A stretch of 64,000 nucleotides of DNA, from contig JAPCWB010000001.1 of the NCBI GenBank assembly GCA_025938935.1, forward strand, positions 3,595,289 to 3,659,288. Direction: 5' to 3'. The DNA comes from Novosphingobium sp. MW5. Lineage in GTDB: Bacteria; Pseudomonadota; Alphaproteobacteria; Sphingomonadales; Sphingomonadaceae. This document shows, piece after piece, positions 51,143 to 58,915 of this stretch. The notes under the pieces were generated by a model. The model did not search any database, was not told the DNA's origin, and saw only the letters and a list, made by a program, of their open reading frames with translations. Numbering within the stretch: position 1 is the stretch's first letter; each line of letters opens with the position of its first letter. The position numbers and the translations under genes were made by a program.

Positions 51143-53253
51143 GCGGCGATCTCCTCAAGCGGAGTGGATTGGGGTGATGGCAGGGCGGCTGGTTCCTGAG
51201 CCGCCTGCGGTCCGCCGATCACGGCAAGCACCTCGATCGGCTGGGCGGCGGGCAGTTCGGCGATGGAAAGGACGGTGCAGGCCGGTGCGCGCAGGCGCAG
51301 CAGGGCGGCAAGGGCGCGGCGGGCGCGCGGCTGGACGATCAGCGCGGGCGGCGGCGTTCCGGGCGGCTGGCTGGCGACGGCAGCGGCCACGCGCTCGCCA
51401 ATCGCGCGGGCAAGGTCAGGCTCGATCACCGGCTGGCCGGTCGTCGGATCGTGCAGGCCCTGCACGATGGCCTGTTCCAGGGTAGCGTCGAGTGTGAGCA
51501 CCGGCAGGCGCTCGCCTGGAGCGCAGATGCGGCCGACGATCAGCCCGCCGAGGTCAGCGCGGACGATATCGACCAGCCGCTCGTGTTCGGTAGTCACCTG
51601 CACAGCCTGCGAAAGGCTGGCGAGGATCGGCAGCGGGTGGCCGATGGGGACGCCTTCTTCCAGCAGGGTGCGCAGCAGGCGGGTGAGCGCGGCAAGGCTG
51701 AGCGGCGTAGGCGTGACGGTTTCGACCAGACCGGCGGCGTGTTCCTTCACTCCGTCGATGATCGTGCGGACCTCGTCCGGGCCGAGCAGCGCTTGCGGCC
51801 GCTCTCCCAGCAGCTGGTTGAGGTGGGTGGCGATGACTGTGCCGGGATCGACGGTCAGGAAACCCTCGGCCACGGCATGGTCGCGCTGGCCGGGATCGAT
51901 CCACAGCGCCGGGCAGCCGAAACTGGGGTCCGTGGTCGGCACGCCGGGCAGGTTGTGCCCTTCGCGCGCGTCGCCGGCATCGATGGCAAGGACCTTGTCC
52001 GCCAGCACGGTCGCCCCGCCCAGCGGCACGCCGCCCAGCAGCACGCGGTAGTCGTTCGGCGGCATGTCGAGCGCGTCGCGCACGCGGAACTGGGGGACGA
52101 CGAAGCCGAAGCTCTGGCTCAGCCCCTTGCGCACCCCGGTGATGCGCGCGACCAGCGGCGAACCGCGCCGGTCATCGACCAGATGGACTAGGCCGTAGCC
52201 CAGCTCGATGGTGACCAGCGTGTGGTCCGACACGTCCTCCAGCGCGATGCGGCCGGGATCGGGCGCGGGCGGCGCGATCACCGGCGGCGGCACGTCGGCA
52301 CGCTTCTTCAGCTTGCGGTACAGCGCGAAGGCTCCGGCGGCGGCAGGAATGAAAATGCTCTGCGGCATGGCCGGGATGCAGCCGATGGCGGCGAGCACGA
52401 CGGCGACCGGCAGCCAGGTGGAGGGACTGGCGAACTGGCCGCCGATCTGCCCGGCAAGATCGCGGTTGTCGGACACGCGGGTGACGATCGCAGCGGCGGC
52501 GATCGAGAGCAGCAGCGAGGGCACCTGCGCTACCAGCGCGTCGCCCACGGCAAGCGTGATGTAGTGCTGCGCCGCCTCGCTAGCCGAAAGGCCGTGGCTG
52601 ATCATGCCAAGGCAGAAACCGGCAATGATATTGACGCCCAGGATCAGCAGCGCGGCAACCGCATCGCCCTTCACGAACTTGGACGAACCGTCCATCGCGC
52701 CGTAGAAATCGGCCTCGGTCCCCACTTCCTTGCGGCGGGCCTTGGCCTCGTCGGCGGTGAGGAGGCCGGCGGCAAGGTCCGCGTCGATCGCCATCTGCTT
52801 GCCCGGCAAGGCATCCAGCGTGAAGCGCGCGGACACTTCCGAAACGCGCCCCGCGCCCTTGGTGACGACGACCATGTTGATGATCATCAGGATCATGAAG
52901 ACGAACAGGCCGACGGCGAAATTGCCGCCGATGAGGAATTCGCCAAAGGCCTCGATCACCTTGCCCGCCGCGCCCGCGCCTTCGTGCCCGCTCATCAGGA
53001 CGACGCGGGTGGAGGCGACGTTGAGCGCTAGGCGGAACAGCGTGGCGAACAGCAGGACCGAGGGGAAAGACGAGAAATCGAGCGGCTTCTCCGCATTCAG
53101 CGCCGCCATCAGCACGGCCACCGACAACGCGATGTTGAGCACGAAGCAGACGTCGAGCAGCATGGTCGGCACCGGCACGATCATCAGCAGGATCAGGCCG
53201 AGGATCGCGGCGGGCAGCGCGAGGGCGGTGGGGTTGCCGAGCTTTTTCAGCAT
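51139..53253 (-). CDS. flhA: Flagellar type III export protein FlhA
   Basis: FlhA is the export-gate membrane protein of the flagellar secretion apparatus. The 704-residue length is standard. The N-terminal half has eight membrane segments, including LDVCFVLNIALSVAVLMAAL and the conserved FHIPEP-type loop RVSEVSARFTLDALPGKQMAIDADL. The C-terminal cytoplasmic domain ends near the export cargo-binding region. It precedes fliA with an ATGA overlap and follows the transglycosylase gene after a palindromic repeat. Confidence 0.96.
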   Translation of the reverse strand: MLKKLGNPTALALPAAILGLILLMIVPVPTMLLDVCFVLNIALSVAVLMAALNAEKPLDFSSFPSVLLFATLFRLALNVASTRVVLMSGHEGAGAAGKVIEAFGEFLIGGNFAVGLFVFMILMIINMVVVTKGAGRVSEVSARFTLDALPGKQMAIDADLAAGLLTADEAKARRKEVGTEADFYGAMDGSSKFVKGDAVAALLILGVNIIAGFCLGMISHGLSASEAAQHYITLAVGDALVAQVPSLLLSIAAAAIVTRVSDNRDLAGQIGGQFASPSTWLPVAVVLAAIGCIPAMPQSIFIPAAAGAFALYRKLKKRADVPPPVIAPPAPDPGRIALEDVSDHTLVTIELGYGLVHLVDDRRGSPLVARITGVRKGLSQSFGFVVPQFRVRDALDMPPNDYRVLLGGVPLGGATVLADKVLAIDAGDAREGHNLPGVPTTDPSFGCPALWIDPGQRDHAVAEGFLTVDPGTVIATHLNQLLGERPQALLGPDEVRTIIDGVKEHAAGLVETVTPTPLSLAALTRLLRTLLEEGVPIGHPLPILASLSQAVQVTTEHERLVDIVRADLGGLIVGRICAPGERLPVLTLDATLEQAIVQGLHDPTTGQPVIEPDLARAIGERVAAAVASQPPGTPPPALIVQPRARRALAALLRLRAPACTVLSIAELPAAQPIEVLAVIGGPQAAQEPAALPSPQSTPLEEIAA

Positions 53254-53279
53254 GACGGCACCCGTTCACGCTCCTGCTT

Positions 53280-53370
53280 CGTCATTGCGAGGAGGCGAAG
53301 CTGACGAAGCAATCCAGGGGACTCGCTGCAACGGCTCTGGATTGCCGCGGCCTGCGGCCTCGCAATGACG
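53280..53370. repeat. TCATTGCGAG-type palindromic repeat upstream of flhA
   Basis: CGTCATTGCGAG and its complement end this ~91-base element, with inner arms AATCCAGGGG and CTGGATTGCC. It lies between the transglycosylase stop and the flhA start, on the shared transcript. Confidence 0.9.
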
Positions 53371-53395
53371 AGGAGAAAGGTTGGCGATTCCATCA

Positions 53396-54283
53396 TCACA
53401 ACCCCATCGCCGAAAGCCGCGCATAGGCGGTGCGGACATGGCCGGGGGCGCTGGCGCCCGCCGATGAATTGAGCGCAAAGGCATCGCGCAGGGTTTCGGC
53501 CATCGACGGGCGGGCTTGCTGTGGTAGAGGCGCGGCGCTTGCTGCGGCGGCATGGAACTCGCGGGCGACAGGGCCGAGGTTCGCGGGGAGCGGTGCAGGC
53601 ACTGCCGCACCGCCCGCCCATTCGGGCGCAAACGGCGCGGATACGTCGAACGACCCCGGGACTTCCACGCCCATCGCGCCTTCGACCTTGCCGCGGATCA
53701 CCCCCATGACTTCGCTGACCGAGCGCGGCGCGCCGTCGGGGCCGTAGAATATCGCCCGGTTCGCCGCTGCCGCCGAAGGCATCAGGGCCGCCGCGCTTTG
53801 CGCTGGGTCCATGGCGAGGGCATTGAGGAACTTCGTCGCCCCGGCCGATCCCATGAAATGCGCGAGGTAGAGCTCGCTGGCATCGGGTTCATGGCCAAGG
53901 GCGGCAGTGAGCGCGGCGCGGTTGTCATTGGCGAGCTCGCCCGCCATCAACGCGGAAAGCTGCGGATCGAGCCGCAGCGCCATGGCCTGCGCACGGAGCG
54001 AGGGGTCGCTCTGTGCAGAGGCCGCCCATGGCAGGCCGTGCTTTTCGCCGTGGCGCGCGAGCGTGGAAAGCCAGGTGGAATTGGTGAACTGGTAAAGCCC
54101 GGTGGCGGAAGAGGTCGCGGCCTTGGCCTGCGGCTTGAGGTTGGATTCGATCTTCGCCTGGGCAAGCAGGTAATCGAAATCGACACCGGTCGCCCCTGCG
54201 GCGCGTGCAATCGCGGCGCGCACCTGCGCTTCGCCGCCCACCTGAGGGACGGGCGCTCCGGCAATCGACTGGACCTGACTCAA
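53396..54283 (-). CDS. Flagellar-locus lytic transglycosylase (SLT domain)
   Basis: The 295-residue protein has a soluble lytic transglycosylase domain near its N-terminus: DYLLAQAKIESNLKPQAKAATSSATGLYQFTNSTWL, with catalytic glutamate in KIESNL and the GLYQF motif. The rest is a low-complexity Ala/Pro-rich tail. It lacks a signal peptide. It may supply the peptidoglycan-cutting function that FlgJ provides in enterics; here the FlgJ-like protein (62301-62594) has only the rod-binding part. It is the first gene behind a sigma-54 promoter and precedes flhA and fliA. Confidence 0.82.
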   Translation of the reverse strand: MSQVQSIAGAPVPQVGGEAQVRAAIARAAGATGVDFDYLLAQAKIESNLKPQAKAATSSATGLYQFTNSTWLSTLARHGEKHGLPWAASAQSDPSLRAQAMALRLDPQLSALMAGELANDNRAALTAALGHEPDASELYLAHFMGSAGATKFLNALAMDPAQSAAALMPSAAAANRAIFYGPDGAPRSVSEVMGVIRGKVEGAMGVEVPGSFDVSAPFAPEWAGGAAVPAPLPANLGPVAREFHAAAASAAPLPQQARPSMAETLRDAFALNSSAGASAPGHVRTAYARLSAMGL

Positions 54284-54321
54284 ACTCCTGCCCCCTTGCA
54301 GCGGTGGTTCCGCTCAGGGGT

Positions 54322-54341
54322 TCAGCAAGAGGTGTGCCAGT
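54322..54341 (-). promoter_or_regulatory. Sigma-54 promoter for the transglycosylase-flhA-fliA operon
   Basis: On the minus strand CTGGCACACCTCTTGCTGAA matches the sigma-54 consensus (TGGCAC-N5-TTGCT), with GG and GC exactly 10 bases apart. The expected start lies about 30 bases before the ATG at 54283. Flagellar middle genes are often sigma-54 dependent. Confidence 0.75.
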
Positions 54342-54346
54342 TTGGT

Positions 54347-54673
54347 TCAGCGAGCGCCCGCGTAGGCATAGGCCGGGCTGGCGCGGTAAAGCGAGGCCGA
54401 GCCGGTCAGCGCGTCGAGACGGGCCGAGACATTGGCCGCGATCAGGTTGCGAACCTGGCGGTTTACCTCGTTCAGGCGGCGCGCAGCCTCAAGCAGGCCG
54501 CGGCATTCCTCGTCCACCTGCGCGGGTTCAACGCCCGAAAGCACGTCGCACAGCGCGGTCTTATCCTGGCCTGCGCCAACGATGCCATCGAGGTCCAGCC
54601 CGGCAAGCGCCTGCCGCTCGTCTTCCAGCACGGCAACCATCTGCCGCAGGCTTTCGCGCAAGTTATGGCTCAT
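54347..54673 (-). CDS. flgN: FlgN-like flagellar export chaperone
   Basis: The 108-residue protein is all helical: LRESLRQMVAVLEDERQALAGLDLDGIVGAGQDKTALCDVL and NEVNRQVRNLIAANVSARLDAL. This is the pattern of FlgN, the chaperone of hook-junction proteins FlgK and FlgL. It begins at 54673 and overlaps the flgM stop by four bases. The family is poorly conserved, so position matters to the assignment. Confidence 0.75.
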   Translation of the reverse strand: MSHNLRESLRQMVAVLEDERQALAGLDLDGIVGAGQDKTALCDVLSGVEPAQVDEECRGLLEAARRLNEVNRQVRNLIAANVSARLDALTGSASLYRASPAYAYAGAR

Positions 54674-54957
54674 TTAGGGCTCCTCAGCAGCATTCCGGCA
54701 GCGATGATGGCGTCCGCGACCTTGGCAGGGACCAGCGGGTAAGTGCCGGTTTCGACAGCCTTGCGGATTTCGACGACGCGATCATTGTCGATCGGAACCG
54801 GGCCGGCATCGCGCGCCTCGCTGGCGACGACGACCGATCCGTCCGCGCTTGCCGGCTGGGCCTGGGCGCGCGGTCCACCGCTGCGCTGAAGCAGGCGCGC
54901 ATCAAGCGGCGCGATGGGCCGCGCGCCGCCGACGGGGGATGTGGAATCGATAGGCAT
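54670..54957 (-). CDS. flgM: Anti-sigma-28 factor FlgM
   Basis: FlgM binds FliA until the hook is finished, then is exported. This 95-residue protein has the disordered N-terminus and the C-terminal sigma-binding helices of the family (VEIRKAVETGTYPLVPAKVADAIIAAGMLL). Its neighbour is the chaperone gene flgN. It overlaps flgN by four bases. Confidence 0.85.
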   Translation of the reverse strand: MPIDSTSPVGGARPIAPLDARLLQRSGGPRAQAQPASADGSVVVASEARDAGPVPIDNDRVVEIRKAVETGTYPLVPAKVADAIIAAGMLLRSPK

Positions 54958-54986
54958 GGTGCCACTCCGTGTTTGTCCGAGGGGCA

Positions 54987-55011
54987 GAACGGCGATCCGG
55001 CAAAGGTTTTA
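54987..55011 (-). promoter_or_regulatory. Possible sigma-28 promoter upstream of flgM
   Basis: On the minus strand TAAA (55011-55008) is followed after 14 bases by GCCGTTCT (54994-54987), similar to the sigma-28 consensus TAAA-N15-GCCGATAA. FlgM is often under sigma-28 control. The -10 box matches only in part. Confidence 0.3.
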
Positions 55012-55039
55012 AGGGTGCCGGAAATTTTTTGCCGCCTGC

Positions 55040-55555
55040 TCACGGCAAACCGTTGCCGATATCGACGTTGACGAGGCCGGGACGCACGATGCGGGCGCGG
55101 ATCGCGGGCGGATTTCCTTGGCTTCCTGCTTGCGCGGTGCGGACACGGATCCATGCGCCGACGGGGCCGGGTTCGAGTGCTTCGCCCGCCTGGGCAACCG
55201 AGAAGCCCTCGCCCGAAACGGCGATGGTAACGGCTTCGCCGCGCAAGACGGCAGGCGCAGCCTGTTCGGGCGCGCTCCCCGCAGAGAGCGGCACGAAGAT
55301 GCGCCACGAACCGGGATCGGGGCAGCGGACCAACACGGTATCGCGGCGCGATCCGTACCACGAGAGCGCAGGCGGCGCGGCGCAGCGGGCGAGGTGCAGG
55401 CGCCGATCGACCGGCTGCTGTGCCCCGCCGGGGGCGCCGATGGGCGCGCCGGTGAAGCTCTCCACCGCGCGGTCGATCTGGGCAAGGTCAGTGACGGACT
55501 GGGCCATGGCGGGCGCGGCAAAGCCGAGCGCGGCGGCGGCGAGGCAATACTTCAT
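55040..55555 (-). CDS. flgA: Flagellar P-ring assembly chaperone FlgA
   Basis: FlgA acts in the periplasm to help FlgI form the P ring. The 171-residue protein starts at 55555 with a signal peptide (MKYCLAAAALGFAAPAMAQS). The SAF-type C-terminal domain (RGEAVTIAVSGEGFSVAQAGEALEPGPVGAWIRVRT) is present. It overlaps the MotB-like gene stop and its own start by four bases. Confidence 0.85.
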   Translation of the reverse strand: MKYCLAAAALGFAAPAMAQSVTDLAQIDRAVESFTGAPIGAPGGAQQPVDRRLHLARCAAPPALSWYGSRRDTVLVRCPDPGSWRIFVPLSAGSAPEQAAPAVLRGEAVTIAVSGEGFSVAQAGEALEPGPVGAWIRVRTAQAGSQGNPPAIRARIVRPGLVNVDIGNGLP

Positions 55556-55998
55556 GGCTTCAGACTTTCCTTCGGCTGGGCCGCGTCTCCGGCATCCCAT
55601 GTAATGGTGGCGGCAATTTCGTCCGCCTCGCCGGGTTCGACGACGAGGCGGACAGGCCCGGCGGCCCCGGCGGTTTCCCGCAGCAGGGCGGCAGCGCGGG
55701 CCGAAGCGGGGGCAGCATCGCTGCCGGCATAATGGGCGACGATGGTCAGCCGCTGGCGGGGATCGCGCGGCTGGGCGGCGAGCCATGCGCCAAGCGAGGG
55801 CGCATCGGGCGCAGGCCGCCACAGGCCGACCGGGTCGGCCAGTTCCGGCGCGGAGACGATGGGGCGAGCAAGGGCCGAGGCATCCGCCTTTGGCGCTTTC
55901 GCCAGCGCGGCGGCGGAGACCATGAACAGGATCAGCGCCATGTCGGTAAAGGCATATTGCCAGCCCGACCCGGCGCGCGCGTTATAATGCGCAACCAT
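55552..55998 (-). CDS. Small MotB/ExbD-like membrane protein
   Basis: This 148-residue protein has one transmembrane helix (residues ~16-34, AFTDMALILFMVSAAAL). D19 sits where MotB and ExbD carry the proton-binding aspartate in an (F/P)xxD...LLxFF pattern. The C-terminal part (LTIVAHYAGSDAAPASARAAALLRE) looks like a reduced OmpA-type peptidoglycan-binding domain. With the MotA-like gene upstream it probably forms a proton-driven stator. It is about half the length of ordinary MotB. ExbD-like use is the alternative. Confidence 0.6.
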   Translation of the reverse strand: MVAHYNARAGSGWQYAFTDMALILFMVSAAALAKAPKADASALARPIVSAPELADPVGLWRPAPDAPSLGAWLAAQPRDPRQRLTIVAHYAGSDAAPASARAAALLRETAGAAGPVRLVVEPGEADEIAATITWDAGDAAQPKESLKP

Positions 55999-56000
55999 GG

Positions 56001-56656
56001 TCAGGCCGCCTGCCTGCGGCGGTCAACCGGCCCAAGCGCGGGCGCGGCCTCGACCAATTGGTCGGCCAGCCAGTCGACGATCTCCTGCCGCTGCTGCTCC
56101 TCGGCATTGGCGGCGCGTTCGATCATGCGGGCAATTGGCGCGAAGATCAGGTTGGCGGCGAGCAGCCCGTAAAGCGTGGTCAGCACGGCCATGCCGATCG
56201 CCCCGGAAAAGTCGCCATTCGCCAGCCCCTGCGGCAGGCGATTGAGCGAAACGAGCGTGCCGACCATGCCGAACACCGGCGCGAGCTCTGCCGCCTGGGC
56301 GAACAGGCGCACGGCGGTATTGCTCATCGCGGTGCGGCGCGCCTTGTGCTTTTCGTGCGCGGCGACCAGCGCGGCGATCGAGCGCTGGTGGAACAGGACG
56401 TCGGTCACCTCGTCGAATTCGCGGTCGCCGGTCTGGTGATGCTCGGCGCGCAGCAGGCCGTCGCGGCGGATGTCCTGAACCTGCCGCGCGAGTTCGGCGC
56501 GCGCTTCGGCAGCGGCAAAGGGCGTACCCCAGAGCTGCGCGATCTCGCGCGCGGTAATCGCGCATTCCTTGAGGCCGCAGCGCAGCACGGTGGCGGCCAC
56601 GGTTCCCCCAGGACGATGAGCGCGCTGGGTCCGTCGATCAGGGTGTCGATTGTCAT
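56001..56656 (-). CDS. MotA/ExbB-like proton channel protein, frameshifted
   Basis: The start at 56656 gives MTIDTLIDGPSALIVLG, an N-terminal hydrophobic segment. At a C run on the plus strand (56605-56609) the frame changes, and the protein continues GTVAATVLRCGLKECAITAREIAQLW... One added base gives 218 continuous residues. The C-terminal half has two membrane helices including FAQAAELAPVFGMVGTLVSLNRLPQGL (the MotA/TolQ/ExbB signature). It pairs with the small MotB-like protein and would couple proton flow to flagellar rotation. Confidence 0.75.
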
Positions 56657-56702
56657 GAAGCCAAGAACGGTTGCCGCGCCGGGGTTTCAGTGTGCGGCCA
56701 AA

Positions 56703-56731
56703 CATTGCCGGTGGGCGGCAAGCCATTGCCG
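56703..56731. promoter_or_regulatory. Candidate enhancer sites between the two flagellar operons
   Basis: Three half-sites TTGCCG, CGGCAA and TTGCCG occur within 29 bases (56705-56710, 56716-56721, 56726-56731), forming two overlapping inverted repeats. They lie about 45-70 bases upstream of the sigma-54 promoter of flgB and between the divergent MotA-like and flgB genes. They could bind an activator of the FlbD type, which is not encoded in this window. Confidence 0.4.
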
Positions 56732-56773
56732 CTTCGCCGCCTCTGGAGGCACGGAAAAGCGCCGATCCGGCAA

Positions 56774-56790
56774 TTGGCACGGCGCTTGCT
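56774..56790 (+). promoter_or_regulatory. Sigma-54 promoter for the flgB operon
   Basis: TTGGCACGGCGCTTGCT is a near-exact sigma-54 promoter, with GG (56776-56777) and GC (56788-56789) separated by 10 bases. It lies about 38 bases before the flgB start. The whole flgBCDEFGHIJKL run has tight spacing and could be read from it. Confidence 0.85.
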
Positions 56791-56827
56791 GCTTGATCCG
56801 CGCACAGTCGCGAAAGGCAGTTGCAAG

Positions 56828-57175
56828 ATGAGTGAAGGACTTTTCGGCATTCACGGGGTAGCCCTGCAGCTGCGGTCGCAGCGCATGGGGCTTTTGACCT
56901 CGAACATCGCCAATGCCGCGACGCCCGGATACAAGGCGCGCGACATCGATTTCGCCGCCGCGCTCAAGGCCCGCACCAATGGCGCGAGCGATGAGCAGGC
57001 GATTGCCAGCGCCACCCGCTACCGCGTGCCGACCATGCCCACGCTCGACGGCAATACCGTGGAGATGGCGACCGAACAGCTCGCCTTTTCGGAAAACGCG
57101 GTCGGCTATTCGGCGACGCTGCAGTTCATCAACGGCCGGGTGAACACGCTCACCCGCGCGCTGAAGGGTGAATGA
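56828..57175 (+). CDS. flgB: Flagellar proximal rod protein FlgB
   Basis: FlgB is the innermost rod subunit. This 115-residue protein starts at 56828 (MSEGLFGIHGVALQLRSQRMGLLTSNIANAATPGYKARDIDF), with the family signature SNIANAATPGYKARD. It overlaps flgC by four bases. Confidence 0.93.
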   Translation: MSEGLFGIHGVALQLRSQRMGLLTSNIANAATPGYKARDIDFAAALKARTNGASDEQAIASATRYRVPTMPTLDGNTVEMATEQLAFSENAVGYSATLQFINGRVNTLTRALKGE

Positions 57176-57588
57176 CGATGGCCGATAACCCGCCGCTCAC
57201 CCTGTTCAATGTCGCCGGGCGCGCCATGTCGGCCCAGCTCGTGCGGATGAACGCCGCCGCATCGAACCTCGCCAATGCCGGCTCGGTCTCCGGCAGCGCG
57301 GAAGGCACCTATCGCCCGCTGCGCCCGGTCTTCGCGACCCAGCTCGACAAGGCCAGCGGCCTTGCTGCGGTGGACGTGACCGCCGTTACCCGCAGCCAGG
57401 CCGCGCCGGTCAAGGAACACAACCCCGACCACCCGCTCGCTGATGCCGAGGGCAATGTCTGGACCGCCCCAGTCGATGAAAACGCAGAGATGGTCGAGAT
57501 GCTCGAGGCATCGCGCCAGTACCAGAACCTGGTCGAGGCCATGTCCACCGCCAAGCAGCTGATGCTCGAAACGATGAGGATGAAATAA
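57172..57588 (+). CDS. flgC: Flagellar rod protein FlgC
   Basis: This 138-residue rod subunit begins in the flgB stop overlap. It has the rod-family N-terminus [17 protein letters not shown] and the C-terminal helix [32 protein letters not shown], which packs against neighbours in the rod. Length is normal for FlgC. Confidence 0.93.
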   Translation: MTMADNPPLTLFNVAGRAMSAQLVRMNAAASNLANAGSVSGSAEGTYRPLRPVFATQLDKASGLAAVDVTAVTRSQAAPVKEHNPDHPLADAEGNVWTAPVDENAEMVEMLEASRQYQNLVEAMSTAKQLMLETMRMK

Positions 57589-57944
57589 TGACCACGATCG
57601 CCGGAACGGGCGCAGCCGCCGCTGCCTCGACAGACAAGAAATACGGCTTTGCCGCGCTGGGCGCAGGCGATTTCATCAAGCTGATGACCGCCCAGCTTTC
57701 GCAGCAGGACCCGACCGACCCGGTCGACAACAAGGAAATGGTCGCCCAGCTGGCGCAGTTCTCCTCGCTTTCGGCCACATCCGAAAGCGGCAACACGCTG
57801 AAGGCCATTGCCGAAAAGCTCGACGCGGTGATCGCCGCGCAGCAGGCCGCCGCCGCCAGCCTTGCCTCGCTGGTTTCAGGCCAGACCGCGCCCGCCACCA
57901 CCACTACTCCATCGTCCACCCCCACCACTCCCGCCACCGCCTAA
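57588..57944 (+). CDS. flgD: Hook-capping protein FlgD, short form
   Basis: FlgD caps the growing hook. The conserved N-terminal part is present ([33 protein letters not shown]). The protein has only 118 residues and ends in a Thr/Pro-rich tail, whereas typical FlgD exceeds 200 residues with Ig-like and Tudor-like domains. The start overlaps the flgC stop by one base. No frameshift is visible, so this is either a natural minimal form or a truncation. Confidence 0.85.
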   Translation: MTTIAGTGAAAAASTDKKYGFAALGAGDFIKLMTAQLSQQDPTDPVDNKEMVAQLAQFSSLSATSESGNTLKAIAEKLDAVIAAQQAAAASLASLVSGQTAPATTTTPSSTPTTPATA

Positions 57945-57956
57945 GGAGCTTCGCCC

Positions 57957-58772
57957 ATGTCCTTCTACACCTCGCTCACCGGCCTCAAGAACGCCCAGAC
58001 CGATCTTGGCGTGATCAGCCACAACCTGGCCAACGCCGAAACTTCGGGCTTCAAGAAAAGCCGCACCAACTTTGCCGATATCGTTGCCGTTTCGGTGCTG
58101 ACCGATCCCAGCATGACGCAGGGCATCGGCAGCCGCGTCGCCTCGATCACGCAGGAGTTTTCGCTCGGCCCCATCGAGCAGACCGGCAACGCGCTTGACC
58201 TTGCGGTCAATGGCGAAGGCCTTTTCGCAACCAAGGCGCCGCTTTCGGGCAAGACCCAATTCACCCGCGCCGGATCGTTCGGCGTCGACGGCGCAGGCTA
58301 TATCACCAATGCCACCGGCAACCGGCTTCAGCTGTTCCCGGTCAACGCGGCGGGCGCGATCACTTCGACCACCACGACGGTCGATGCCCAGATCCCGGCG
58401 ACCAACGCCGCCGGTGCCGACTTTGCCGGCGTGACCGTGGACGATAACGGCACCGTCATCGCCTCCTACGCCGATGGCACCAACACCACGATCGGCGTGA
58501 TTGCTCTGGCTGACTTCATCTCGCCCAACGGCCTTCAGCAGGTCGGCAATTCGAACTGGGAAGCCACCGGCATCTCCGGCGCGCCGACCTATGGCCAGCC
58601 CAGCACCAGCCAGTACGGCACGCTGCTTTCGGGCGCGGTCGAACGGTCGAACGTCGACATTGCCGAGGAACTCGTCGGCCTGATCACCGCGCAGCGCTAT
58701 TTCCAGGCCAATGCCAAGGCGATCGATACGGCCACGCAAATCTCGCAGACGATCATCAACCTGCGGACCTGA
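57957..58772 (+). CDS. flgE: Flagellar hook protein FlgE, short form
   Basis: This 271-residue protein has the hook-family N-terminus SFYTSLTGLKNAQTDLGVISHNLANAETSGFKKSRT and the C-terminus AEELVGLITAQRYFQANAKAIDTATQISQTIINL. Most FlgE proteins are about 400 residues, so the outer hook domains are reduced. The internal domain from about residue 140 is Thr- and Ala-rich. Confidence 0.85.
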   Translation: MSFYTSLTGLKNAQTDLGVISHNLANAETSGFKKSRTNFADIVAVSVLTDPSMTQGIGSRVASITQEFSLGPIEQTGNALDLAVNGEGLFATKAPLSGKTQFTRAGSFGVDGAGYITNATGNRLQLFPVNAAGAITSTTTTVDAQIPATNAAGADFAGVTVDDNGTVIASYADGTNTTIGVIALADFISPNGLQQVGNSNWEATGISGAPTYGQPSTSQYGTLLSGAVERSNVDIAEELVGLITAQRYFQANAKAIDTATQISQTIINLRT

Positions 58773-58798
58773 TGAACTGAAATGACTTCCCAAAGTTT

Positions 58799-58889
58799 CG
58801 TCATTGCGAGGCCGAAGGCCGCGGCAATCCAGGGCCGTCGTGTCCAGGCCCCTGGATTGCTTCGTCAGCTTCGCCTCCTCGCAATGACG
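58799..58889. repeat. TCATTGCGAG-type palindromic repeat between flgE and flgF
   Basis: CGTCATTGCGAG (58799-58810) and its complement (58878-58889) bound this ~91-base element, with inner AATCCAGGGC and CCTGGATTGC arms. It fills most of the 143-base gap between the two rod/hook genes. Confidence 0.9.
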
Positions 58890-58915
58890 AATGACTGCAT
58901 GCGGAGTTTGAACCC

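Noticed and set aside
56657..56827. A sigma-54 promoter driving the MotA-like gene on the minus strand
   Set aside because: No GG-N10-GC with TGGC and TTGC was found in that direction; only the plus-strand one fits.
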